Below, one piece after another: positions 45,906-57,972 of a stretch of DNA of 64,000 nt. The notes beneath the pieces are model-generated. The model worked only from the letters and a program-made list of their open reading frames with translations. It did no database searches and had not been told where the DNA came from. Both the position numbers and the translations under genes were made by a program. Numbering within the stretch: position 1 is the first letter of the stretch; each line of letters starts with the position of its first letter. Location of the stretch: the NCBI RefSeq assembly GCF_023159225.1, contig NC_063172.1:47106568-47170567 (forward strand). Direction: 5' to 3'. The stretch comes from Perognathus longimembris pacificus (Eukaryota > Chordata > Mammalia > Rodentia > Heteromyidae).

Positions 45906-46724
45906 ATTGTTTAAAAAGGGGTTTTCTGCTCACATTAATCACTCATAGTCTATAAACATATAGATAATTTTCTTAAGTTCCTTTTATGAGTAAAAGTTAC
46001 ATACTATTGTTTCTTTTTAGAATAGTGATCAACTATACTAATTACGCTTTTATTTTTTACCTTTAAGTAGCTTAAAAAGGAGTGCCATTCAACAAAGCAG
46101 TTAATGAATATAATTCATCTTGGCCAATGTCATCACACTGAGCATCTTTTTCTATTACTAATACATTACAAAGACCATGTTGTCTTAACAGACATTTTTT
46201 TACATTTATGGTAATTATTTAAGATTGCAAACAATCCTATTGGTGGATTTGATATAAAACAAAGAACTACCTCTCATGGCCATCTGTACATTGCTTTCTT
46301 TCCTTCTTTTTTTTTTTTTTAAATGCTGCAATGACCATAGATTTGTACTTCTCAGCATCTTCTAAATTCTGGTTCTGGGATAGATCTCTGAGACTAGACT
46401 CCTTGAGGAGCAAAGCATAAACACACCTTTAGAGATTTTAATAGTAAATTGTTTTCTAGAAAAGTTGAGAAAATAGCAGGCATATATCATACGGATTTAA
46501 TGTTTTCTGTTGAGTCTATATAAGCAAATTGTGTTCATCCTCCCAGGAGCTGTGCATAGGATTGTCTTTTATCAACAGAGAATGGGCACAGAAATAAATA
46601 AAAATGGAATGAATGAGTTAAATGAGTGTCTACAACTTTATTATCTCTCTGAGAGTAATTTCCACTGGGGAGGGAGACATCTGCATGAATACCTCAAATG
46701 ATTTGTTGAAAATGAATACCTACA
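45906..46724. other. No gene recognised
   Basis: Unique AT-rich DNA with a T-run near 46306-46320. Confidence 0.5.
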
Positions 46725-46975
46725 GTCAGACACCAGGATACCTCATACCTATAATCCTAGCTACTCAGGAGACTGAGATATGAGGATCATGGTTTTAAGC
46801 CAGCCTAAGCAGAAAAGTCTGAAAAATTCTTAACTCCAATTAAGCACCCAAAACCCAAAAGTAGAGCTGTGCTAGCCTTGAACACAAAAGCTCAAGGACA
46901 GTGCTCATGGCCCTAGTTCAAGCCCCAGGACTGGCACAGAAGAGAAGAAAGAAGAGAAGAAAGAAGAAGAAGCTG
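46725..46975 (+). mobile_element. Composite SINE (7SL/B1-like plus ID-like)
   Basis: ACCTATAATCCTAGCTACTC and AGGAGACTGAGATATGAGGA give the B1-like half. The ID-like half is shortened (GTAGAGCTGTGCTAGCCTTG), then GGCCCTAGTTCAAGCCCCAG. The tail is a GAAGA-type purine run. Confidence 0.8.
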
Positions 46976-46995
46976 TAGTTTAAGGAATCAAGAAG

Positions 46996-47160
46996 TGAGG
47001 AACCCTGGGTTCAATTGCTCAGCACCACATAAACAGAAAAAGCCGGAAGTGGTGCTGTGGTTCAAGTGGTAGAGTGCTAGCCTTGAGCAAAAAGAAGCCA
47101 GAGACAGTGCTCAGGCCCTGACTCCAAGCCCCAGGACTGGCACACACACACAAAAAAAAA
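46996..47160 (+). mobile_element. 5'-truncated dimeric ID-like SINE
   Basis: It begins within the left monomer (AACCCTGGGTTCAATTGCTC), has a full right monomer (GGTGCTGTGGTTCAAGTGGT) and a tail of CA repeats then A9. It lies 20 bp after another SINE in the same orientation. Confidence 0.85.
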
Positions 47161-47164
47161 TGAA

Positions 47165-47400
47165 GAAGTGAGGTCATGGGGTGGGGTATAGACAAAGAGA
47201 GAAGGGTAGCAAATGACTGTGGTAGTATTCAAAAGGGAACTAGGAAAATTAAGTGTATGTGTGGGTTTGGGAAAGGTAGGAAAAAATGATGAGAGTGGTA
47301 ATTTTCATCAAGATGCATTGTACTTAAAAGCTGACATGTTGAGTCCAAAGCTCTTTGTACAACTATTTAAAGAAAATTTAAGAAAATGAATTTTAAAAAC
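47165..47400 (+). repeat. Third copy of the L1-3'-end-like module
   Basis: The stretch TCATCAAGATGCATTGTACT through TTGTACAACTATTTAAAGAA matches the tandem pair at 6896-7160. There is no ORF2 sequence upstream, so it is a separate, strongly 5'-truncated copy. Confidence 0.5.
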
Positions 47401-47550
47401 AAAGATTTGTTGACCTGTTATAAATCAACAAGGAGAAGTTCTGTCAATTTACATTACTTAGAAGAATCTATTTTGTAATCCCTTTTTTTTCTCTTTTGCC
47501 CTATGGTACATAAACCTAAAGTCATATTGGCTTTTATTTCAGCATTTTTT

Positions 47551-47740
47551 TTTGCTAGTCCTGGCACTTGAACTCAGGGCTTGAGCACTGTCCCTGACTT
47601 TTTTTGCTCAAGGCTAACATTCTACTTCTTGAGCCACAGCACCACTTCTGGCTTTTTCTGTTTATGTGGTGCTGAGGAATCGAACCCAGGGCTTCAAGCA
47701 TGCTAGGCAAGCACTCTGCTGCTAAGCCACATTCCTAGCC
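47551..47740 (-). mobile_element. Dimeric ID-like SINE, minus strand
   Basis: GCTAGTCCTGGCACTTGAAC through GCCACATTCCTAGCC, both monomers present. A perfect 11-bp TSD, TCAGCATTTTT (47540-47550 and 47741-47751), flanks it. Confidence 0.93.
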
Positions 47741-47847
47741 TCAGCATTTTTAAGGTTCTTATAATTTACTGTTTGGCTCTGCCATTTTTCCCCCAGGAAG
47801 ATATATTTTTCTATAGAAATATTAATGCAAAAATAATTTCTGGTGAA

Positions 47848-48323
47848 TGTTGTAGAGCTGACTCCATCTTATTAGATCAACCTGACCCTCAAATTCTGCT
47901 TCTGTAAATGGCTTGCTTAACTTGTTATTTGCTCTACCACCTGTATCAAATTCCTACATCTGTGCCATGCTTGTTTTCTGCTTGCTTTGCCCCCTGCGTC
48001 AACCTCCTACATCTGTGAACTTATTGCGTGCTTTACCCCCCTGCATCAAGCCCCTACATCTGTGCGACACTTTTACGTTTATAAACCCCAATTTGATGAT
48101 GGGGGGGGGGGTTATGGTGGCAGCTCCCGAGTCTGCGCTGTGTCCGTGGCCAGTCAGCCCACTTTTCAGGGGCGTAGTTTCAGCTCCCGAATCTGTGCTA
48201 TGTCTCTGGCCTGGCAGTTCGCTTTTTTGCTTTCCCAATAAGTCCATCTTTTTGCTTGAGACAATCTCTGAGTGGTGGACTCTTGGGGAGACGTGGAACC
48301 TCGCTGCCCCCAACACTGTAACA
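47848..48323 (+). mobile_element. Solo LTR of an endogenous retrovirus
   Basis: A 476-bp LTR starting TGTTG and ending AACA, flanked by the 5-bp duplication GTGAA (47843-47847 and 48324-48328). U3 carries a tandem series with CCTACATCTGTG three times (about 47954-48065). A TATA box TATAAA lies at 48080-48085. After a G10 run, a 60-bp unit starting CAGCTCCCGA occurs twice (48121 and 48181). A degenerate polyadenylation signal AATAAG is at 48237-48242, followed by a GT-rich U5-like end. No internal retroviral genes are adjacent, so the provirus has recombined to a solo LTR. The family is not identified; the frames within it are not genes. Confidence 0.85.
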
Positions 48324-48414
48324 GTGAATATTAAGAAACTGCAGTTTTTCTTTTTTTCAAGCTTTAGTCATACCTTTTCTCTATGAATATTATAATTATT
48401 CTAAAACTGCCATC

Positions 48415-48416
<2 letters not shown>

Positions 48417-48454
<38 letters not shown>

Positions 48455-48460
48455 AGAGAG
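48417..48460 (+). repeat. (GT)17 with a short (AG)5 end
   Basis: Dinucleotide repeat, pure GT then AG. Confidence 0.95.
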
Positions 48461-49799
48461 GGAGTTTGACCCAGTAGCTGTCCTCTTTATCTTCTTAACA
48501 TTGCCTTTTTTTAGTTTCTGAACGTCTCTTGAAAGATAGTCACTTTAAACTAAGATTACATTCATGTGCTCATGGGGGAAAAGTAGTTTTTGAGTTCAAT
48601 TTGGTGGCAGGAGAAAAGGAAACAGAGGCTCAGTCACTGGAATCAAAATCTGTCCATGACAGTTTGTGTATCCACCACCTATTATAAACAGGAATATTCT
48701 TCATGTAGTAGAACAAATGTTGTGCATCTAAATTCTACATATTAAGCTGTAATTTTGTTGAGGCATTCTAGTGACATTGATATATGATGTCACTAGTAAA
48801 CTGCTTGAATTACAATTTTAATTATTTACACCTGGGTCAACATTAGTCCTATATTATATCTGTCATAGTACTATCTTGTCCTAGGCTTGCTAATCAGGCT
48901 CATGATGATAATTTATTCCATCAATGGGTCAGGTGGAATAGCATAGCAGCATCAGTCAAGCACTTAAACTAGACGGATGACTCTAGAGTTAAAAAGGTAA
49001 TATTTACATAGCGGCTGTGTAGCAAACCTCCTCACCCACTGAAAAGATGGTGTTAGGGGTGTCCAGGGAATATGGGTCTCTTAAAAGCAGGGAATTGTTT
49101 TGGTTACTCTGCCTATTTCTCACCATTTACTCTCTTTTATTGTCATTTTGCTTATAGATACTCTAAGATTACTTTGGTAACAACAGGAAACACTAAACAT
49201 TTGTTTTAGATACTTTAATTTTGAATTTATATATGCTTCTAAGAAGATCCATGTTTTTTGTTTTTGTTTTTGTTTTTGCCATTAAGAAAAAGCAGCTCCT
49301 AGGAAAAGATAATCTGGTTCAAACACATAAATATTTCTAGTATATATTTTTATCCATTCAGATTTCCCAAAATTTTAGTTAACAAAGAATCTACAGGTTA
49401 AATCATATTTGTTAAGTAAAAATTGCATGGCACAAATGGAATAAGAAAGATGTTTTGATATTAGTTTATAAATTATATAGCCTGATGCCAAACAATGGTA
49501 TTGTTGGGAAATAAGAGTACTTCACAGGGATGGTTATCCACCTCCTGAAAACCTCTCCCATGATTAAGATAAAAGAGATAATGTGGACGGTCATTACAGA
49601 GCATCTGAGATCCCAAGGAGCTCAGGTAGTTCAAATGAAGGCCTAGATGGAGAGAAGTTTCTCTAGGAAAAAGAGAAACCATCCAAAAAGAAGTGATTCT
49701 ACTTCCAATGTTCACGGAAAATATTTTGATGTTGTTATCTTGTGTACAATTTTAACCATCACAGTTTTAACAGAATCCCTTTTTCTCTCTCTCTCTTTC
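48461..49799. other. No gene recognised; unique DNA
   Basis: No repeat family or exon recognised. Confidence 0.5.
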
Positions 49800-49800
49800 T

Positions 49801-49838
<38 letters not shown>
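49801..49838 (+). repeat. (AC)18 microsatellite
   Basis: AC dinucleotides preceded by a CT-rich stretch (about 49782-49800). Confidence 0.95.
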
Positions 49839-49841
<3 letters not shown>

Positions 49842-51837
49842 CACACAAACATATTGGATAGCAGTGGAAAATTAGTCTTCATATAGAAAAGGTATCTAAG
49901 ACTGCTTTTTTATGAGAAGGCATAGCAGGGGAATATATTAGATATAGGAAAATATAAAAAAAGAATAACATGCTTATTAACTTTTTACAGGAAGTAGTTT
50001 CCATTTGTGTTCTAAGACTAGAACAAAACTATCTTTCAGCATCTTAACATCTAATATCTGCTAGGTGTTAAGTCTTCTACTAGACCCAATTTTAGAAGCA
50101 GAGAAAAATTTCTAAAGTTAGTTGTCATGTACTTCCTGTATATTTGCTTGTAAAAAGACAATATAGTTTCAAGGAGAGATACTTAACAACACTTAAACTT
50201 ATGGGAAATCTATCATACTTCTCAGAACATCTTATAATTTTCAAAGAATTTATGAAGATAATTTCAAAAAAATTACATATATTAATATATGCGTATATGC
50301 TAGAAAGCTACTCTTAGAAAATTCCATAGGTCAATTTTTTAACCTTAACTTAAAACTCTTCAGTTTGTGAAGTTAAGTCTTATATTTGGGAAAAAAGAAA
50401 AATCAACATTAGCTCTAGGTGGTCAATAAGATTTATTTTTCATACTACGAATGTTGCAAGGTTGGACAAATGGTTAACTACCCTTTATCCACATTATTTA
50501 CATTTAATAACTAAGGCCATATATTAGCCAATTCCTTGGGATTTTCTGAACAATTCCCTACTCAGCCTCTCAATCTTTTAATATTAAGGCCATTCTTTAA
50601 ACACGGAGTCTAAAGTGTTGACCTGAACTCATGTTCCCATGGGGAAACTTTTAATAGACTGATGCTTGTGGCCTTTCCATACTCTCTCACTGATTTATGT
50701 CTTCTGGGACTTTAAGACTGGCAAGTTGGGAAATTACATGAGGTAATTCTAGGTTCTCTTTATGAAACTGCTTGGTCATGGCAAGTGTGTGTTCTGCAAT
50801 GTTGTGCTGAGTCTTGGGTCAAAAGACTGCTCCAATGCTATCTTGTGATGGCTTAGATCACTTTAATGGGAGATTATGTACCAACTCCAAATGAAGTTTT
50901 GTGTTTTTTTTAAAGAATGTACATCTAAGAAATATTCTCAAGTTCAACTTTTACTAGTGTATAAGGTAGTATTTTAACATTCATGTGCTTCCAGTGGCTA
51001 TGTATGGTACAATTTAGTGTATATTTCAAGAAAAGTAATTTGTGATATACAGTCTGTATAAAATAATCAACGGATCAGAATTACACATGATCTTAGCTTG
51101 TGATATTACACTTGGGAAATGAGGCATTATATTATTTTGGAGATGAAGCTTCTTGGAACTGTATCCTGGCATTTTTTGGCAGTATCCATGTGACTTTTAC
51201 ACCAGTTGTGACTGGTTATCAGCTGGAAAGATCCCACTTAGTGACTTTCTAGGCCTTTTGTTTCTGCTGGCCATGAACTTCACGGAGGCAATGAGTGGAT
51301 GAACATGGAGCGCTGGCCGAAAGAAGTATTAGAAGCTCATGGAATCAGAGCACCCTCTTGTTTTTATCATTAGGCAGCTCAGACAAATGAATATATGGAA
51401 TTATTTCAACTTACATTGATTTTCTTTCTTCAAGGCCTTCAAGAGATTACTTTTTAATTTTTAAAGCAGTTAAACAAATCTAGCTTCAAAACTGGCATAG
51501 GTTGGATTCCAAATCTATCTTTGTTCCTGAACTTCTTCGAACAACAAAAAGGCAAGCAAGAGAAAGGCTCTTCCCTGACATATTGATTTCAGGAAAGTCT
51601 AGATTTGGATCTTGAGGGAAAGCAACATTTGTGATCAGTTCCAGTGGATAAGTGTTTACTAAATAAGGGATAAGCTACTATTGTTTGATGCCAGGGAGCA
51701 ACCCAATTAAATTTGTTCAAACTTAAAAGTTAAGATAGTAGATAAAAACATCTCTTTCAAAAATATTCAGTTAGCAGAATCCAGCTTTGTTCAGGTAGCA
51801 AGAAAAAACTGGATTGGGTTCACTAAAGCTATCATAG
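49839..51837. other. No gene recognised; unique DNA
   Basis: About 2 kb of AT-rich DNA with no recognised feature. Confidence 0.5.
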
Positions 51838-52022
51838 CACCCTAGGCTTAGGTGGTAGGTCAAGCCTAGATTCCTAGCTACTCTGGCTGCTGAGATGTGA
51901 TGATCATATGGCTTAAGTTATAGAGCTTTAGCTTTAAGAAGAAAACTCATGTATAGTAGCAAGGTCCTGAATTCATGCCCCAGGACCAGCACACAAAATA
52001 ACAACAACAACAAAAAAAAAAA
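51838..52022 (+). mobile_element. Composite SINE, decayed and shortened
   Basis: CAAGCCTAGATTCCTAGCTA and GCTGAGATGTGATGATCATA give the B1-like half. The middle is deleted. The ID-like half ends GTCCTGAATTCATGCCCCAG, then an AAC-rich tail. Confidence 0.7.
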
Positions 52023-52144
52023 CAAGCATTAACAAGTATCAGAATGCAACATTGGCAGAGAAAAATAAAGGAAATCTGATTAAGCAGAAGAGAGACTTCC
52101 AGAGGAGTAACATTAAACTGTTATGGAATATAGTAGAACAGTAT

Positions 52145-53095
52145 GACCTAGTCTTTCCATTTCCTCATGAATGGAGTGATGACATTCTTTCTGATGGAAG
52201 CATAGAATTCCATTTGTATATATACCACATTTTCTTGATACATTCAACTATTAAGGGATATTTGGGTTCCTTCCATATCTTAGCTATGGTAAATAATGCT
52301 GCTATGAACATGGTTGTGCTGGTAGCTTTTGTATGGACTTGTTTGTGATCAATTGGTATATGCTAAGAAGTGGGATTGCTGAGTTATAGGGAAACTCTAT
52401 GTTTAGTCTTTTGAGGAACCCCTATACTGCGTTCCAGAGGGGTTGAACAAGTTTACATTCCTATCAACAGTTTAGTAGCATTCCCTTTTGGCCACATCCT
52501 TGCCATCATCTGTTTTTATTACATTTCTTGATAATGGCCATATTAAGGGAAGTGAGACTGATGCAAAGAAACAGAGATTACATTGTTTCCCTCATTGGTA
52601 ATAATTAGTATATGTCTCGGATAGTCATAGGAAAGGATCCCAATAGCTCAATAGCTATGTACATATGATCATATAAGTTGATGCTATGTGAAATGAATTT
52701 CATGATATTGAAACAAGAGATTTATCATTGTTGTTATTTTTAATGTACTATGTGAAATTATTTCTTTTTTATTTTTCTTTCCTATAGAATATCCTCTGTT
52801 GTCACTGTATTTGATTTAAGTACCTTGGGTATTGTATATATATTTATATAATTTGGGAAGGGAAGGGGAGCATCAAAATGGTGAGACAAAGGACAAAGGA
52901 TGAACCAATGCAACAGCAATAGTCACAAGACAATACGTTGGAAATTAACTGTACAACTTGGGGGGGGGGATTTGGGAGGAGGGAATGTGGGAAAAAATGA
53001 GGGAGGAGGTAACAAGTTTTACAACATATGTACTCAGTAATATGTATGTAACTGTAACCCCTATGTACATCAACTTGACAATAAAATTAAATTAA
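52145..53095 (+). mobile_element. L1 fragment with 5' inversion (twin priming)
   Basis: From 52145 to about 52555 the sequence is antisense ORF2 C-terminal region, ending (in L1 order) at the equivalent of RKWKDL. From about 52556 it is sense, starting at the equivalent of SEVSQIQRN and running through the 3' UTR (G-run at 52961-52970) to AATAAAATT. The inner ends are only a few codons apart in L1 coordinates, as expected of twin priming. Divergence is moderate. The TSD is not clear; GAATATA-type sequences occur at both outer ends. Confidence 0.88.
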
Positions 53096-55512
53096 AAGAA
53101 AGCAATATAAATAAAAAGAAACCTTGGATATCAGGTAGGCATATAACAATGGGGAAAGGTTGTGCACCCAAGCCTAGCTGCTCCTGTGAGTAGAACTAGA
53201 AAGAATTTTCATTTTTAACTTAATTTGAAAGGAACATTGTGTTCAAAAGAAACCACTGAATGGTAAGCTCTCCTGAGGCTCACAGTAATGCTTTTCTCAG
53301 GGGGAAATATGCAGAAAATCAGGGGAAAACCTTTTAAGTTGCAAATAGTCTCTGATTCAGTCCTGATTCCATTGTTTCTTGGAATTTTCATTAAAGTTGG
53401 ATATATATAACAGGAGAGAATACAGTAGCAAGTTTACAGAATGAGTATGTTTGAAAGTCCTATAGTGAAGTGGTGGGGGTGAAGTCAGTGACTGTAGGTG
53501 AGATTTACTTTTTCTCAACATTAAACATCTGAGAAATATTTGAGCAAGAGATGACACAAGACAGATATGATATAATATCAATTGTTGGATATTATAAGAA
53601 GTTTCAGAATGTAATATGAGTTCTTTTAATATCTATAACAATCACACAAGAAAGGAGCCATTAATAGTTCCTTTTCCCAGCAAAATAAATTTAGGAATAT
53701 TAATGTAATTATTTTTCTTAAGGACATTTTAGTAGGGAATAAAGTAACTAGAGTAGAAGTGCATGAGGCCCAACTCCCAGATGCTGGGCTCTTGAGCACT
53801 GTGGTTCACTCTCTGTTTTACACTCATGTTCAAGGACTATATGATCACCAGAAGAGTGAGACTTTCTAGGTTTCATTATCTTGTATAGGAATGGGGTAAG
53901 GAGCATGTACACATTTGCTTGAAAAATGGGGTGCTTTAAACAGTTATTCTTCATGATTCCTATAGGACAGACAGTGAAGCAAGGCTAGAAATGCTAGAAA
54001 AATGGAAGTGAAAGTTCCAGGCAACAAGGTGAGGTTTTTCAAGGTGATATAAAAAGAAAAAGTTTAAGATGTTCTTTAATTATAAAATTGCATCCATCTA
54101 CCCCTGAAGTGAATCAGAGGATTTGAAAAATACAAAAGATCTATTGCCAGAAAGTTACAGCAGAAGAAAGTGTTTCACATGCCATGAGAGTTTGATTTAT
54201 TTAAAACTTCAAGAAATGAAGAGCTGAGGAATACTAGGCCCTGAGAATGGATACATGAGGAAAGGGTGAATTCTGACAGCCTAAAAAATCACAGATGCTT
54301 GAACACTACCATCACATTTGTTCATTCATCTGCTAGGAGTGATCGTTTAGTTAGAACAAGCAAATGAAATCTAGCAGGTGAATCCCTGGGCCTTAGTTCC
54401 ATTATGAATTGCCCTCAAGAAACAATAGCTCAACAAATAGAAAGGAGACAGAAACTACACAGAAGCCACAGTGGATTCATCACTAAGGTTCACAAGCAAA
54501 GGGATTAAAATGTAACACAAAATATCTTAAGTGTTATTCCTGGGAAAGACAAATACCCAAGGATGCCTTGAGAGAATGATTTGTAGGGCTGTTGCTTGCT
54601 GAGAAAGGACACTGTGCCTCTCCCCTCCCAAAGTAACACCGGCATCTAATTCTCAGAGGGAGAGTTCCACGTACTTGTGCAGACCCATCGGCAACCCAAC
54701 ACCAAATTAGGTGTTTCTCCTGATGACTGTCATAAGGATCTAGATTATTAACAAGTAAGTGTGCAGTTTCCTCCCCTAACCCCAATTTCACTTCCTGCGC
54801 TGAATTTCAGTTCCGCCTAGCCTACTGTGTTCAAAGAATATTAAATGGAAAATTCAAGAAATAAATAATTTCAAATGGCTATTATTAACATACTTTTTGT
54901 AACTACCCCATTGAATTATTAGTTATTGTTATTAATTTCCTACTCTGCCTAATCCATCCATTAAGCTTTGTCAAAGGTAAATATGTTTTTCCATATAGAA
55001 AAGAAAACCACCACAATGTATAAAGGGTTGGCTACTGTCTAGGATTCTTGTTATTTGCTGGGGTTTTAGTGCTCCCTTTTTCCACAGGGGAGGACTATTG
55101 TACTGGTTTTCTGTGGGGGAAATGTTTTTATTGGATAAGTGCCTGTAGGCCTAGAAATTTGCTTGTGTTTTAGACTTTCATGGGCATAGGACCAAAGTAA
55201 TTTTAAAATTCTTAGTTTTGGCCAGCAAGGAACACATACATAGAATGAAAAAGAGAAGAAATTCCCAGAAAAGTGGATGGTCAAAACAATATTAATGGTT
55301 TCCCATGGCTTATGGGATTTGTTTAGAGAATTGTGTGCCTGGATAATTTAGTGTAGCCTCTCTGTAAGGACTATGTTCCAGTATTATTGAACAAGGAAAT
55401 CTGAATGTGTAAATGTCTTAGTTCCATATAATAAATATCTACTTAATCAAACTACCCTGGAGCAGTTGCTGTTTTGGCTCAAACACTGATTGATAGCAGT
55501 GGGGTTAAAACA
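53096..55512. other. No gene recognised; unique DNA
   Basis: About 2.4 kb with no recognised exon or repeat. Frames near 54534-54791 and 55066-55284 have no motif. Confidence 0.5.
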
Positions 55513-55855
55513 AGCCTTTGGTTTATCCCCTGTTGTCACTGTTGTTGTTGTTGTTGTTTTAATTTTTTTTTAATTTTGGTACCCTGTGCTTTGTATATAT
55601 GTTTATTTGATTTGTGCATGGGAAATGGGAATGACAAAATAGTGAGACAAAGGACAAAGGGTGAATCAATTCAACACCACTACTCACAAGACAAAAGGTT
55701 GGAAATGAACTTTACAACTTGGGGGAGGGGGAGGAAGGAGGGAAGGAAAGTGAGAGAAAATGAGGGTGGAGGTAACTATGTTCCCCAAGAACTTTATTCA
55801 TTACTTATGTAACTGTAACCCTTCTGTACATCACCTTTACAATAAAAGAAAACAT
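55513..55855 (+). mobile_element. L1 3' UTR only, 5' truncated
   Basis: After a TTG-rich and T-rich start, the 3' UTR text is clear (GTGAGACAAAGGACAAAGGG, a GGGGGAGGGGGAGG tract at about 55721-55735, TATGTAACTGTAACCCTTCT) with AATAAAAG near 55842. No ORF2 sequence is present. The left boundary is uncertain. Confidence 0.85.
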
Positions 55856-57856
55856 TTAAGAAAAGAACAGTGCCAACTGCGTGGAGACCTGCATGTAATG
55901 CATGTAATGCATGTAATGGAGTAGAATATGCCCTGGATACTTCTGGCAAGATGCATTAGGAAGCCCATTGTGAACATCCATCTAAGCCAGTTTTTCAATG
56001 CAGTTTTGTCAGTAATGAGTAATATATTCTTCTACATGATTACTTTTGAACTTCACAAGAAAAGTATTACCACAAGAAGAGGTCATTGTCTCCAGAGGGG
56101 AAACACACTGCAATCATCAAGCTTTCTATATAGTCTTAATAGAATTATCCATTTCCTTTTCTGGGTGTTGACTAGATACATTGTTCTTCAAAGTCTTTCT
56201 GACTACAAGTCATAATAAGAAATGCATTTTGTACTGTGATCTAGTATATATTCAGAAAACAATTTTCATAAACTCATTTTTTATTAAGTATACTGTCTCT
56301 GATATTTTCTATTTTGTTTTCTGTTTTTAAAAATGATAGTTGTGCTCTCCAAATAAATTTCCTGATCTAGTAGTAAATCAAAAGACACAGATAAAAGATG
56401 GTAGACTAAAGTAAGATATGTTGGCATTCAAAAGAGGAATAGACTTTATGAACTTTCAGATGGAGACATTATATAAGATCAAATGCCATTTTCATTTTCT
56501 CTAAGCATTCTAGTTATTTCCTTTGATTCCTAAAAGAGAAAACATGGTGAAACTTTGATGAAGGTTTCATTAAAGAGTTGATGACGGTCTTGAAGTTAGT
56601 GTTTTATTCACCTGTTTGGTTCCTGCTGCCCACCACACTCATAGTTGAATCTGGCTATATGGCAAATTTGCTGAACAATCATACACCAACAACTCTCTTG
56701 GTGCACAGTGTGCGTGTTGAGAACTAGTGCTATACCTTCAATCTCTTTTGCATTCTTTATACACATTGAATCTGTGAGCTAGGTCCTGTCTTGTACATGA
56801 AGAGAGCCTAAGCTTTGGTTGTTCAGAACTTTTACCATATAATCAACTGCCGTTTATTTTTATGAACTCACAGCTGAAATTCTGAAAGAAATGTGTCAAT
56901 AATGCAAAACTAAGTGTGTTTTATCAGGAAGAGTTTCTGTCATAGATAAATTCTGAATTGACCTTTAAAAGATTGACAGATGATAGAGGGTAAGGGACTC
57001 TATAGAGACTTTAATTATCGGATCTCAGCAAATCATTTGTTTAAGAATATCATTTTTCTCAGTGCAAAAGTAATTTCAAGAATTTTTTCCCTAGATGTGT
57101 TTTGAACCAATTATATTTCATTGTCTAAGAAAACCAAACCTAAAGCTTATCTGATGTAGTAGTATAGTTCAAGGGGAAAATAAAGAGTAGTTTGCAATTT
57201 TCAGGGATGATCTAGAGAGAAGAGATATGAGTAGACTTTGACAAATTACTATGACCTTGGTTAGTATAAAGTAGAGAAAAGAAGCCAAAAGCCCAAAGGC
57301 ACTATGTCCCAACTAGCTTCATCCTAAGAATTATAAGGAACGAGGGAGAATCACTCATATTCTCAGAAATGGTGGCTTATTGGTATAGAGTAAGGCCCAT
57401 GTTTAGCCATTTCTGGTCAAAGTGTACGTAAAATAAGTAAGTGCAATCCAATAATTGCTGACCAATTAAAAGAATTTCTTTATATAAGGTTTTCAGTATA
57501 CTAGACATTGTGTCTAGGTTATATAATTTATGAAATAACAATTATTTCCATTTCATAGATGGGATTGAGAGCCTAATCAACGCATACAGCTTCTAAACTG
57601 AGGAATCCATTGTGCTCCTGATCTCCAAGCCTCTCAACAGGTATTGGAATTCTCCATAGTTCAGGTTCAGATCAGGATTCCTGAAAGATAATCCCCGCTA
57701 CTCAGTTTACCAGCAATAAAGACTTTTTGAACATAGTAATTCAGTGAACCATAGTAAAGGGCAGCTTTCCTATTTTACCATAAATTAGGAATGTTAGTAT
57801 CTACTTCTACAATTCTGGGAAATAATGACTCAAAATATTTTAGAAAAGGACAGATA
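55856..57856. other. No gene recognised; unique DNA
   Basis: A short triplication of GCATGTAAT lies at about 55891-55918. No gene is supported. Confidence 0.5.
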
Positions 57857-57972
57857 GGCCAGGTGCTAGTGGCTCAGGCCTAGAAATCTAGTTACTTATG
57901 GCTGCGATCTGAAGATTGTGATTCAAAGACAGCTCAAGCAGAAAGCCCATTTCCAACTAGCAAAGAGCTAGA
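57857..57972 (+). mobile_element. Composite SINE, left part (split by an L1)
   Basis: GCCAGGTGCTAGTGGCTCAG through CCATTTCCAACTAGC gives the B1-like half. The ID-like half continues after the L1 at about 59577-59660 (GGCTTGGGGGGTAGAGTGTC). Confidence 0.8.

Noticed and set aside
47954..48065. CRISPR-like spaced repeats
   Set aside because: Only three short, imperfect units within an LTR in a vertebrate genome; no arrays of conserved repeats with unique spacers.
47913..48386. 157-codon open frame
   Set aside because: It lies across U3 and the rest of a solo LTR, with tandem repeats; no retroviral protein motif.
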